A stretch of DNA of 64,000 bases from Liolophura sinensis (GCF_032854445.1 NC_088300.1:67180984-67244983); one strand, 5' to 3'. Shown: positions 46,501-56,159, counted from the stretch's first letter. The notes: a model not told the origin generated them from the letters alone. Numbers and translations: made by a program.

Positions 46501-48255
46501 CGGACCACACCCACAACTGTGAATCATTATACCCAGAACTGCAAATCATTATACACAGAGAGGTGTGAATGAGGATAGGGTATAGAAACGTCCTCTGAAC
46601 TGACCACACCTAGAACTGTAAATCATTATACACAGCACTGTAAATCATTGTACACCGAAAGGTGTTCATGAGGATAGGTTATACCATCTTCCTCTGAACA
46701 TCACACCCAAAACTGTAAATCATTATACACTGAGAGGTGTTCATGAGGATAGATTATACCAACGTCCTCTGAACTGATCACACCCAGAACTGTAAACCAT
46801 TATACTCAGAACTGCAAATTAGTATACACAGAAAGGTGTTCATGAGGATAGGTTATACCTACGTCCTCTGAACTGATTACACCCAAAACTGTAAACCAAT
46901 ATACTCAGAACTGCAAATAATTATAAACATAGAGATGTTCATGAGATATTTTATACTAACGTACTCACACACACAACTGTAAATCATTATACACAGACAG
47001 GTGTTCATGAGGAAAGGCTATACCAACGTCCTCTGAACTGATCAAACCCAGAACTGCAAATCATTATAAACAGAGAGATGTTCATGGGGATACGTTATAC
47101 CGACGTCCTCTGGACTGACCACACCCAAAACTGTAAATCATTATACACAACACTATAAATCATTATACACAGAGAGGTGTTCATGAGGATAGGTTATATC
47201 AACATCCTCTGGACTGACCAAATTCAGAACTGTAAATCATTATACACAGCACTGTAAATCATTAAACACAGCATTGTAAATCATTATACACAGAGAGGTG
47301 TTCATGAGAATAGGTTATAACGACGTCCTCTGGACTGACCACATTCAGAACTGTAAATCATTATACACAGCTCTGTAAATCATTATACACAAGACTGTAA
47401 ATCATTATACACAGAGAGGTGTTCATGAGGATAGGTTATACCAACGTCCTTTGGACTGACCACATTCAGAACTGTGAATCATTATACATAGCACTGTAAA
47501 TCATTATACATAGCATTTTGTAAATCATTATACACAGAGAGGTGTTTATGAGGATAGGTTATACCAATGTCCTCTGGACGGACCACACCCAAAACTGTAA
47601 ACCATTATACACTGTGAGTTGTTCATGAGGATAGTCTATACCAACGTCCTCTGAACTGACCACACCCAGAGCTATAAATCATCATACCCAGAGCTGCAAA
47701 TCGTTATACACAGAGAGATGTTCATGGGGATAGGGTATACCAACGTCCCACCACGCATAGCTCGCTTTCCCCATTTTTGTGCGTCATGCGATTCATGCAC
47801 ATGTTCTTCTGTTTAGAAAATTGTAGGTTCTATATAGGTTTACTATGTAACAGCTGACAAATAGTCAGAAGCCGACGAAAATGCTGTTTTTATGAAGCTG
47901 AAAGACCAAAATGTAGGACTAGGCAACATTACAAGGCAAACTATGCTATAGTTTACATGAAGATGCTGGGTGACCTTTATGCAGATATAAATTTATTTTT
48001 CTAAAATACTACGATGCTGGTGTGGTTTTATTAAGCGTGTTGGTATGTTATAAACTGAGCAGGGTAAATAACCTCACTACACTGCAGAACGGTAAATTAC
48101 TTCATTATTGTGTAGCGCGAACGGCCTTCCATATGAAACGAATGAAGATGGGCATAAGGTAGTACCGCGCTCGTTGTTCATAGTAACCTTTGAGCGCACG
48201 GATTGTAGAGCAAACTAGACGTACCTGTTTGAATCTTGCCGGAAGGTACCATCAT
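40460..48255 (-). CDS. PTER: PTER, phosphotriesterase-related amidohydrolase, complete 8-exon gene
   Basis: Eight exons join to 350 codons: 48225-48255, 44643-44805, 44258-44330, 43314-43425, 42910-43065, 42194-42358, 40976-41193 and 40460-40594. All seven introns are GT-AG and all phases match. The family is about 349 residues in human. The binuclear metal ligands expected in this amidohydrolase-superfamily fold are all visible: H26 and H28 (PHEHL), E170 (GELGCSW), H202 (VIIHPGR), H231 (MSHLD) and D299 (IAHDCH). Vertebrate PTER was recently reported to hydrolyse N-acetyltaurine to taurine and acetate, probably in the cytosol; no signal peptide is seen. The same activity here is inference. 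There is no in-frame stop or frameshift. Intron 1 (3.4 kb) and intron 7 contain tandem arrays made from the neighbouring exon edges. Introns 1, 5 and 6 carry SINEs. No canonical AATAAA was found within 450 bases after the stop. Confidence 0.95.
40760..41005 (-). repeat. Tandem copies of PTER exon-7 edge and donor
   Basis: About four units of ~50-75 bp. The unit at 40965-41005 is the real exon end and donor. Further into intron 7 come copies around 40906-40935, 40850-40890 and 40790-40830. On the minus strand each reads like GTCACACTCTC...GTGGGTTTC or GTAAGTTTCC, matching the exon sequence GTCATACTCTCCACAGACTG and its splice donor. Confidence 0.8.
40976..41193 (-). CDS. PTER: PTER exon 7, catalytic aspartate
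   Basis: Residues 234-306, [12 protein letters not shown] through [14 protein letters not shown]299 in AHDCH is the conserved catalytic and metal-binding aspartate. The acceptor is CACTCAG|GA. The donor is CTG|GTGGGT (phase 0). The last ~30 coding bases and the donor recur as diverged tandem copies in the following intron. Confidence 0.95.
41270..41415 (-). mobile_element. 5'-truncated SINE in PTER intron 6
   Basis: Contains TTGGTGTTTTACGAAGTACT, ATACGACGGCGGTTAGC and ACCATTCGCAGGTTGCC. It stops at GTACGGTGGGACAGGAA. It lies in sense with PTER. Confidence 0.87.
41416..41642 (+). other. Unrecognised open frame in PTER intron 6
   Basis: About 70 codons directly after the SINE, reading [20 protein letters not shown] and on to a stop. 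Its composition looks protein-like, but I recognise no family, and it runs antisense to PTER. It could be an exon fragment carried in, or chance. Confidence 0.2.
42194..42358 (-). CDS. PTER: PTER exon 6, metal ligands H202 and H231
   Basis: Residues 179-233, [10 protein letters not shown] through KTVMSHLD, including [10 protein letters not shown]. The acceptor AACACAG|CT was chosen over a second AG six bases downstream because it keeps the family spacing between WPLT and ERxVL. The donor is GATA|GTGAGT (phase 1). Confidence 0.95.
42555..42832 (+). mobile_element. Second-family SINE in PTER intron 5
   Basis: Reads GGTCAATCCTGGGTCGAG through GAGGAAGTTGTAACTCCC to a decayed tail CAGTCACTCGCTC. 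It is oriented opposite to PTER and older than the 218-562 copy, judging by its mismatches. Confidence 0.88.
42910..43065 (-). CDS. PTER: PTER exon 5, carries bridging glutamate
   Basis: Residues 127-178, [10 protein letters not shown] through [15 protein letters not shown]170 in GELGCSW is the bridging metal ligand that replaces the carboxylated lysine of bacterial phosphotriesterases. The acceptor is TATTTAG|GA. The donor ACAG|GTCGGT is weak, and a better-looking GTAAGC lies four bases further on but would break the frame. Confidence 0.94.
43314..43425 (-). CDS. PTER: PTER exon 4
   Basis: Residues 90-126, [14 protein letters not shown] through GVHVIAGT. It contains the family segment G-G-x-x-V-E-N-(S/T)-T. 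The acceptor is ATTACAG|AAG (phase 0) and the donor ACAG|GTGCGC (phase 1). Confidence 0.93.
44067..44147. mobile_element. Small inverted-repeat element in PTER intron 3
   Basis: Ends GGCCCTTTTCACAAAGCG and (reversed) GTCCCGTTTCACAAAGTG. About 80 bp, MITE-like. Confidence 0.55.
44258..44330 (-). CDS. PTER: PTER exon 3
   Basis: Residues 66-89 ([10 protein letters not shown]...GELKQFK) preceded by the last base of P65. The acceptor is AATATCAG|G and the donor AAG|GTAACC (phase 0). The YSHK segment after a conserved WI-x-Q is characteristic of PTER. Confidence 0.9.
44643..44805 (-). CDS. PTER: PTER exon 2, carries the HEH metal motif
   Basis: Residues 11-65, starting [20 protein letters not shown] and ending LGWIRQYP. 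The acceptor is TGATTTACAG|TT (phase 1) and the donor CC|GTAAGT (phase 2). H26 and H28 form the HxH motif of the amidohydrolase superfamily. The first ~60 coding bases and the acceptor are the seed of the 26-copy array that fills intron 1. This is the only copy that continues into the rest of the exon and a good donor. Confidence 0.94.
44745..47745 (-). repeat. Tandem array of PTER exon-2 edges (27 units with the real exon)
   Basis: The period is ~97-122 bp. Read on the minus strand, each unit has the intron end GTGTATAATGATTTACAG followed by a diverged copy of the first ~60 coding bases of PTER exon 2, ending GAACACCTCTCT, and then the next unit. I count 27 units by the CATGAACAC (His-Glu-His) segment, including exon 2 itself. 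The first copies start near 44755, 44829 and 44943 and the last near 47720. Many units also carry one or two extra ~22 bp copies of the acceptor tail. One SINE (45370-45632) interrupts the array. Confidence 0.93.
45370..45632 (+). mobile_element. Full-length tRNA-derived SINE inside the PTER intron-1 array
   Basis: It has the GGGGCCTATGTGGCTCAG head, conserved body and an (AAAT)n tail. It is flanked by GTAAGTCATTAT and GTAAATCATTAT, which fits a 12 bp target-site duplication, though both flanks are also array sequence. It occurs once only, so it arrived after most of the array had formed and was not amplified with it. Confidence 0.88.
48225..48255 (-). CDS. PTER: PTER exon 1 (coding part)
   Basis: This encodes [10 protein letters not shown] plus one base of the next codon. 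The donor is ACAG|GTACGT (phase 1). Two ATGs are adjacent; the first is taken as the start, and initiation at the second would give 349 residues. The SGKIQT segment fits the usual PTER N-terminus before VLG. The 5' UTR and promoter are not resolved, and no TATA box is evident just upstream (higher coordinates). Confidence 0.88.
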
Positions 48256-48654
48256 CTCTTTGGAGAGAAGAAAAACCAAGCAATACACTTTGTGAGAAGG
48301 ACGAAGCTATGTGATAAGCCCGATGCTATAGGTGGGCGGAAGTTCACGCACTACATAGCTGGGCAGGTACTCGCCACAACAATGGTAGCGCGCCATAAAA
48401 GTATGGTGAGACCTTAGTTGTTCAATGTTTTCACAGTATGCGTGATTATTTCTTTGAGAATAAAATGTTGACATCATTTAAACTATATCGGTAATACGCG
48501 CTGAGGTAAACATGAGCAAAGTCATGATATGTATAAAGTACCCTCATCATGGGATGGTTGATTAATTTATGGACTGTTGTTTGACTTAGTTTTCATGCAA
48601 TAATACTGTGGTTATATTAATTACAGCAGTGTCTCTTTGTAGCAAACCGGTCCC
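48256..48654 (-). other. PTER 5' flank, no clear promoter motif
   Basis: Between the PTER start codon and the 58 bp minisatellite. It should hold the 5' UTR and core promoter. No TATA box, CpG cluster or upstream coding exon could be identified by eye. Confidence 0.4.
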
Positions 48655-49104
48655 AATGCCAGCATACCTATAGTGCTGCCTAACTGAAAACACCGGATGT
48701 GACATCTGATCCAATGGCGGATATGACATCTTACCCAATAGCGGATTTGACATCTCACCCAATACCAGCATATTTATAGTGCTGCCTGACTAAGACAGCA
48801 GATTTGAAATCTCACCCAGTGCCAGCATATTTATAGTGCTGCGTGAGTGAAGAAACCGGATATGACATCTCACCCAGTGCCAGTATATTTAGAGTGCTGC
48901 CCGCCTGAAGACACCGGATATGACATCTCACCCAATGCCAACATATTTATAATGCTGAAGACACCGGATATGACATCTCACCCAATGCCAGCATATTTAT
49001 AGTGCTGCGTGACTGAAGACACGGAATATCACATCTCACCTAATGACTGCATATTTGTAGTGCTGCCTAACTGAAGACACGGAATATGACATCTCACCCA
49101 ATCA
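48655..49104. repeat. 58 bp minisatellite upstream of PTER
   Basis: Seven to eight copies of a 58 bp unit containing CATATTTATAGTGCTGC and GACACCGGATATGACATCTC. Some copies are internally shortened. It lies 400-850 bp upstream of the PTER start codon, where a promoter would be expected. Confidence 0.85.
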
Positions 49105-50084
49105 CGACAGACTGACACAGAATCCTGGATATTTTCCAGAGATCAAGCGAGAAAGTTATGCCGAAATTTGCTCATTTCAATGCCTTCTGACCCAACTCGG
49201 GATAATGAGTCCGTTTTCTATGGTCCACTTCTTATCTGGCCTCTAGCTTCTGATCTAGCTATTCCGCCATTGCAAGGCAGTAGAATGCCAAATATATAAG
49301 GTGCTCAATAATGAAACTGCTTTTGATGCGATATATTAGAGATACTTTGGCATACAACTCTAAACAATTTAGATAGGTCAGTGAAGGAACATTGCGTTAA
49401 CTAATTATTGATGGGAAAAAAACACTAGTTGATCAGCCGCAATGGATCGAGCAGAAGTTTACCGTGCTTTTCCACAGTCTGTGCACGACCGAGAAGTACA
49501 AAAAATGGGCAATGTAGCCTTCTACTTGGCCAGACTTCAAGGATCCAGACGGGGTTTATTACCCATCTTTTCCTCAAAGTCTCCATGTTTGCCCGTTTTC
49601 TTTCTTGTCCATTGATCTAAAGACAAGGGTAATGGCTACAAGGATTCGCATTGTCTGTCAAACAGCCGGATATTGAGCAGCACTGTTGAGGCAGCTGCAA
49701 CCCCTATATCTCCACTAGTCTGCTCCTAGAAAAGGCGGAGAGATGTGAGAAATGGATTTTGAATCCCTCTTCTGAAACGCTGCATCACGCAGTTCCGGTG
49801 TCCATTTGGCGAGCTCTCGGCCAACATGATACCGGCGCCAGAGCTTCGGGAGAGTCCCTAAACCAGCATTTATCAGGTTATTAGATATCACTATGTACAA
49901 CCAATGTCCATTAACAGTGTCTATACTATACAAGGATGTCTGGTCATCGACTAAGTTTGTGTTACTTCAGTAACATATCATACGAATACTTCGTGTCTGA
50001 GTTACAGATGACGAACAACGTAAAGTAGGTCGTGGGGAGCAACAAAACACAGAGAGGCTCCCAGTCGACAGATCAGGAGCTGAT
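49105..50084. other. No gene assigned
   Basis: A plus frame at 49441 (MDRAEVYRAFPQSVHDREVQ, 58 codons) and a minus frame at 49715-49933 (GTLPKLWRRYHVGRELAKW) look protein-like but match no family I know. Confidence 0.35.
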
Positions 50085-50266
50085 TCCTCAGAGCCCTTTC
50101 TGACTTAAGTCAAAATTTAAAAGCTCTGTACCATGCCTATTTGTTGGTACTGGAAGTTGAAATTTGTCTTAAGATAACATTGATGAGGGGGTACAAAATT
50201 GTAATTTCTAAAACCCCAAAATAAGCTCTGAGGCCGTAAGAAATGGTTTTGTGGAATTGGCCCCTG
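50085..50266. mobile_element. Related GATTCCACAAA-type MITE, incomplete
   Basis: Starts CCCTTTCTGACTTAAGTC and ends GGTTTTGTGGAATTGGCCCC. It matches the element at 59300-59651 at both ends, but the outermost left end is missing. Confidence 0.55.
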
Positions 50267-51716
50267 GTCTTATCTAAAATCCAAATACATCATGTCTGAG
50301 AGCTTAATTCGCCAAATTGTTGCAGAGATTAAATAAAGAATCTGTCCGTCGATACATCGCTCACACATGTGTTTTGCTATGCATAGTCTCCTGGAATTGA
50401 TATCTTGATAGTACTCATGTCGTACATAAAATGAGGAAATTTGGAAACTATTTATAGCCATTATGATACATCCTGCAGCGTTACTGCAAGACTTTTATTA
50501 TAGTTCTGCTATATACCGATTGCTTTAAATATAAAACGTGTTCCCACCGGCTCATTGTTTAAAGCATTAGAGTGACAGTATAGCCGATCAGCCATTGACC
50601 ATTGCGAGTTGAGTGTTCCAAACCAGATCTTGTTTGCTTAGCGCCAACAGTTAGGGTAACATTAAAACCCAGGTATGACACATTGTTCAGTAAGTAAAAA
50701 ACAGTCCCGATCCACACACTCTCCTGTTCAAACTGTACAAGATTGGTAGAATGAATGAAGGAATGATTGGGCCACTCTCTACATGGTAGAGGCAAACATG
50801 GTACTGTTGCTTCTATTCCACAGATTCCAAAAATATATTTGTTTACTTATTTCTTTGGTTTTTAACACTGAACTCCACAGATTTGACTTACGGTGAGAAA
50901 GTATACGGGTAGAGGAAACGGATGGCATTAAACACACACCCCTACCCCCGTCTCCCTTCCCTCGATAAAGTCCGCTTGTTCCCAACTCATAAGCTCTGCC
51001 CAGGGAAACCGCCGAAGTATCAAACCGTAAGATATTGACCCTAGAATTGTGCCTCTCAAATTAGACGGATTCATGTAATAACCCTGCTCTTCTCGTCACC
51101 TTCTCTGTGATTGCCAAAACATAGAAAATATCCAAAAACACATTGGTGTAGATGTTTATGTCTGACAGGAAGATATATATAACTCTTGCACGAATGTTAA
51201 AAGTGCCGGAACGGGAATTTCAAAGCGCTGATTGGCATGACCATGAACGCCCTCTGGCGGGAATAAACTTATCAAAGAAATGACTGGAAAACCGTCGAGT
51301 GGGCAAATTGATGTATTGAGAGCGGGATGTCGTGATTCACGACAACGCTAAGTCAATAATGTGAAGTACTGTTGACATGAAATCACGAGACGGCTGGATC
51401 AAAGGTAATTTCAGCCAGAACTGTCCCGGCATGATGGATACGAAACGTTATATATTGATCTGCCTGCTGAGAACAAAGGACCAGAGTTGATGTATAGAAA
51501 AGATAATCAGAACAGAGGCCCAGACGCTGCTGTCTAAAGGGAAGTGGAGAAGCTAAGGTTACACCTCACAGCGTTGTTTCCACAGGCATGTTCTCCCATT
51601 TATCTCTCTTATGTGTCTTTCCCGATGCCTTAGAATTGACTACACGAAGGCGCGTGAGTGTTTTCATATGGTAAATTCATTGCTATACCTGGGATACACA
51701 TGTATCCTGTGTCCCA
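50267..51716. other. No gene seen; lone CTCF-like site at ~51248
   Basis: AT-rich spacer. CGCCCTCTGGCGGG at 51249 reads CCCGCCAGAGGGCG on the minus strand, close to the CTCF core. Confidence 0.4.
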
Positions 51717-52169
51717 GTACATTCAAAAATTCATTAATCTGTTAATTTTAGGAAGAAGTCTGATGTCTTAGTGATGTTGGAATGTATTCTGTTATTGCGG
51801 CAGATCGTTCTGTTAAGTATAAAACACCTATTCTATTAATCCAACATAAACTGCATTAGACTAACAGGATATTATTTATTTATTTGTTTGATTGGTGATT
51901 TACGCCGTACTCAAGAATATTTCACTTATACGACGGCGGCCAGCATTATGGAGGGAAGAAACCGGGCACAGCCCGAGAGAAACCCACGACCATCCGCAGG
52001 TTGAAGACATTCCCACGCACGGCCGGGGAGGAAGCCAGCATGAGCTGGACTTCAAACAGGATATTATGTTGAGTATGACAGAATATTATGTTATAATAAC
52101 AGGATACATTCTAGCACCACTCAAACAACATACCTTATGTTCAGATTAACAGATTAATTTTTTAGTGCA
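51717..52169. mobile_element. MITE-like element with a nested SINE
   Basis: Terminal inverted repeats: left TCATTAATCTGTTAATTTTA, right (reversed) AAATTAATCTGTTAATCTGA. A SINE (51876-52054) sits inside it. A related partial copy is at 35951-36065. Confidence 0.6.
51876..52054 (-). mobile_element. 5'-truncated SINE with 13 bp duplication
   Basis: The tail is on the left; it ends at GAGCTGGACTTC. It is flanked by AACAGGATATTAT at 51863-51875 and 52055-52067. Confidence 0.94.
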
Positions 52170-53596
52170 TATAAAACTATAGACACCAGCATCATAGTTC
52201 ATGGCGCCAAAACTTCAAATTGTAATTAAAGAGGCTATATGCCGGAGATGTGTTGCCAAAAAGCCGATCAGCGCAAAACCACTTTTTGCTATCCTTTCAG
52301 ATTATCCCAAATTATTACCTTTCACCAAATATCAGCCTCGTATATGCACGTATTACTGTTCAAAATATGGTCATAAAGTTCCTAAAATTTATAAGCGGGA
52401 CGCACTGCAACTTTTTCAAACGTAAGAATCGTTTTAATGCTATAAATATAAATAAACGTATACTAGCCTGATATACACTGAAATACAATGATTTCAGCTA
52501 TTCATGGTAGATCTGATTTGAATATGGATGTTTTGCCAAAAGTCTCCGGAATAGCCTCTTTCATTGCCTCACACTTTCAATGGTATTTAGTTCAACCCAC
52601 GACCTTCCACAGGTTCTTTCAAAGATAAGGTGTCAACATAAATTGCCTTTAAGAATAGATTCGCAGTATTACTAGGATTTCTACAGTATTTATTATTATA
52701 TGGTTTAGAGATGGATCTGATGAAAACTAAGAGATTGATGTGTAGTTTAATATAAAAAAAGGCCCAGAAAATTAAAGGATAAGAAGGGAGCGGCGGCCAA
52801 GAGAGAGAAGAAACGAAATATTCTTTTCACACCTGTTTCTGTTTTAGTAGTTTGATTATTAATAATTTGTTTGTCTGAAGTGGGAATCCAACCATCACCC
52901 CAAAAGACAGCCTTAGGCTTATCATTCCACTTATTAGTCTAAATTGATACAAAAACTGACCCAAAATACAGAGTTTGTCGCTTGTCAATCTGATGTTTTG
53001 CAGTGTTCAGCGGAGCATGAATTTACGCCGACACTTGATACTAACGACGTATTGATCTGAGATTCAACAAATGCTCCGCAATATAATGATTTGATTAGAT
53101 TAATGAAGTTTTGATATCAGTAGACTCAGCCTTTATTTCCGTGCGTGGTATGCGTGGGGTCATGCATAGGGTGTCAGTAAACTCCCGAAAGACTCTTCAG
53201 TAATTCGCTCTATGATTGGGCACGACAGCAAAGGGAAATATAACCCCGGCATACTGGCACATGCAGCGTAGGTAGGGGTACCCGCTGAACTCGTTTCTTT
53301 CTTTTTTTTTTCACTTTACCCATGCGTGTGTGTGCGTTTTACGTTAATTAAAATCCGAATCGATTTTTTAATTTCTCAGGCAGATGAGTAGGAACAAAGG
53401 AGCAAAGTCAGTAACAGGAAAACGGTGTTCCAGTAACTATGAGTATTGAATATAAAAAGTTGTTTTTTTTCGTAACTTCCATATATAAACAAACATGAAT
53501 ACCATTAGTTCTTAATATGTTTAGTCCGGTGTTCAGGCTCGCTGGAGTCAAGAGGTGGAGGAGTGAGGCGGACCACATCAAAGAGATGATATCAGA
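52170..53596. other. No gene assigned
   Basis: A 74-codon plus frame at 52201 (MAPKLQIVIKEAICRRCVAK) is not recognised. The rest is AT-rich spacer. Confidence 0.4.
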
Positions 53597-54788
53597 CTGT
53601 CTTTTGGGGTCAGTTTTCGTCTAATTTCAGACAGACAGCTGGAATGATGAGTCTATCTTTTGGGTCAGTTTTCGTCTAATTTCAGACAGACAGCTGGAAC
53701 GATGAGGCTGTTTTTTTGGGTCAGTTTTCGTCTAATTTCAGACAGACAGCTGGAATGATGAGGCTGTCTTTGGGGTCCGTTTTCGTCTAATTTCAGACAG
53801 ACAGCTGGAATGATGAGTCTGTCTTTTGGGTCAGTTTTCGTCTAATTTCAGACAGACAGCTGGAACGATGAGGCTGTTTTTTGGGGTCAGTTTTCGTCTA
53901 ATTTCAGACAGACAGCTGGAATGATGAGGCTGTTTTTGGGGGGGGGGGGTCAGTTTTCGTCTAATTTCAGACAGACAGCTGGAATGATGAGTCTATCTTT
54001 TGGGTCAGTTTTCGTCTAATTTCGGACAGACAGCTGGAATGGTGAGGCTGTCCTTTGGGTTAGTTTTCGTCTAATTTCAGAGAGACAGCTGGAACGATAA
54101 GGCTGTCTTTTGGGTCAGTTTTCTTCTAATTTCAGACAGACAGCTGGAGTGATGAGGCTGTCTTTGGGGTCAGTTTTCGTTTATTTTCGGACAGACAGCT
54201 GGAATGATGAGGCTGTCTTTTGGGTCAGTTTTCGTCTTATTTCAGACAGACAGCTGGAATGATGAAGCTGTCTTTTGGGTTAGTTTTCGTCTAATTTCAG
54301 ACAGACAGCTGGAATGATGAAGCTGTCTTTTGGGTCAATTTTCGTCTAATTTCAGACAGACAGCTGGAATGATGAAGCTGTCTTTTGGGTTAGTTTTCGT
54401 CTAATTTCAGACAGACAGCTGGAATGATGAAGCTGTCTTTTGGGTCAGTTTTCGTCTAATTTCAGACAGACAGCTGGAAAGATGAGTCTATCTTTTGGGT
54501 TAGTTTTCGTCTAATTTCAGACAGACAGCTGGAACGATGAGGCTGTCTTTTGGGTCCGTTTTCGTCTGATTTCGGACAGACAGCTGGAATGATGAAGCTG
54601 TCTTTTGGGTCAGTTTTCATCTAATTTCGGACAGACAGCTGGAATGATGAGGCTGTCTTTTAGACCAGTTTTCGTCTAATTTCAGACAGACAGCTGGAAA
54701 GATGAGGCTGTTTTTTAGGCCGGTTTTCGTCTAATTTCAGATAGACAGCTGGAATGATGAGGCTGTCTTTTGGATCAGTTTTCGTCTA
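53597..54788. repeat. 55 bp hairpin minisatellite, about 21 copies
   Basis: The unit contains TCAGTTTTCGTCTAATTTCA, GACAGACAGCTGGAATGATG and AGGCTGTCTTTTGGG. Most copies can fold as AGACAGC-(12 bases)-GCTGTCT. One copy (~53935) has a run of ten or more G. Confidence 0.93.
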
Positions 54789-54795
54789 GGGTGTG

Positions 54796-55394
54796 TATAT
54801 CGGGTGAGCATAAAAAAATGGGCTGTACTTTGACACTCAATATCTCCGAAACCCTCTTACGTCAGCTTCTAAAAATTTACACACTCAAAAGCCATTATGT
54901 TCTAAGTATACAGACCAAATTTCAATTTCATCCTTTGAAATTTCTGTTCATTGAACCAAAATCAAAATAGAGTCAAAAACGCATGTTCCGAACATTTCAA
55001 AATGATGTTGCACCTTGTTTTACTTAAAAAGATGATCAATTCCTTGTCCACCGCAAAGAAAACCATCTTGATTCAGCAAATCTTGTGCCTATCTGGCAGA
55101 AGGGTTTCTCTGACACTTGAGCCAGACAATTTTTTCAGACGACACTTGATTGAGGCGTGTCACACAGGTGCAGCGCGCGCTCTACTCATGACACCTGACA
55201 GGTGATGCAATGTGGGTCACCGGAACGTGCGTTTTTGAGGCTATGTTTTCATTTTAACCCTGTGTACAGACTACTCAAGCTTTGACCTTGAAAATTGGTC
55301 AATATTTTAACAAAAGCATGCCAGTTGAATGTCTAAAGTTTGAAAGGATTTGAACAAAGGATAATGAAGCAAGGCACCATTTTTTATGCCCACC

Positions 55395-55402
<8 letters not shown>
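54796..55402. mobile_element. ~600 bp terminal-inverted-repeat element, Tc1/mariner-like ends
   Basis: Left end TATATCGGGTGAGCATAAAA, right end (reversed) TATATCGGGTGGGCATAAAA, with TA at both borders. Internal frames of 66 and 84 codons do not resemble a transposase, so this looks like a non-autonomous copy. It is wedged between the 55 bp minisatellite and an (AT)n tract. Confidence 0.7.

Positions 55403-55483
<81 letters not shown>
55398..55483. repeat. (AT)n microsatellite, ~85 bp
   Basis: Uninterrupted AT dinucleotides starting at the right end of the inverted-repeat element. Confidence 0.97.
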
Positions 55484-55485
<2 letters not shown>

Positions 55486-56159
55486 CATGTGATGCGACTT
55501 CAGGTTGCTACAAAGGATAGGAACACATACTGAAATTTGCAGATAGGTTTACAGAAAATGTCTCATAGAACTGATATCTCAGAAGACCGTGACGTCAGCA
55601 GTTTTTGCCTTTCTTACATCCGGTCGTTACATCCGGGTACCACGACCCAACTCCATTTTCAAGCTTAAAATTATAAATGCGCTTTGATCCTCGGCTTCCT
55701 GTTGAATTCGATCCAATTCTGGGATACTTTTCTCGTTACGCTTCTTGGCAGGACTAATCCAGGAAAATAGGACGGTTTTTTGTGATACCACGTATTCCGA
55801 TCAGACCCTAACAAATCCTTACGGGCAATGTTAGTGTCTTTGTGGTAAGACACGCCTGGCGTGCTTCTCATATAGCCGTCCGAGATTAAAAGATTCTGGT
55901 TCTACAGACCTATTAAGTGGACTGAATTAGATGTCTTGGTTAGGTAATAGCTTTTTCTACGCTACCAGTTTTTTCTTTTAAATATGTGAAAGTTTAGGAA
56001 AGATTTATAGTTGGTAGACTAAATTATTAAGAAATTTATTGATGACATGCGTCTTACGTTAGTGGCAAAGTAACGTCTGGGTCTGCTTTCAAACGTTATA
56101 CTATACTAGTTTACATGTATGTATATAGTATTGGTTTAGTGATGTACAGTTCCTTTCAA

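Noticed and set aside
44745-47745. CRISPR-like or regulatory satellite interpretation of the 3 kb array
   Set aside because: The units are copies of the PTER exon 2 border in an animal gene; there are no unique spacers.
54951-55205. 84-codon frame inside the inverted-repeat element
   Set aside because: No transposase-like DDE features and too short; probably a non-autonomous element.
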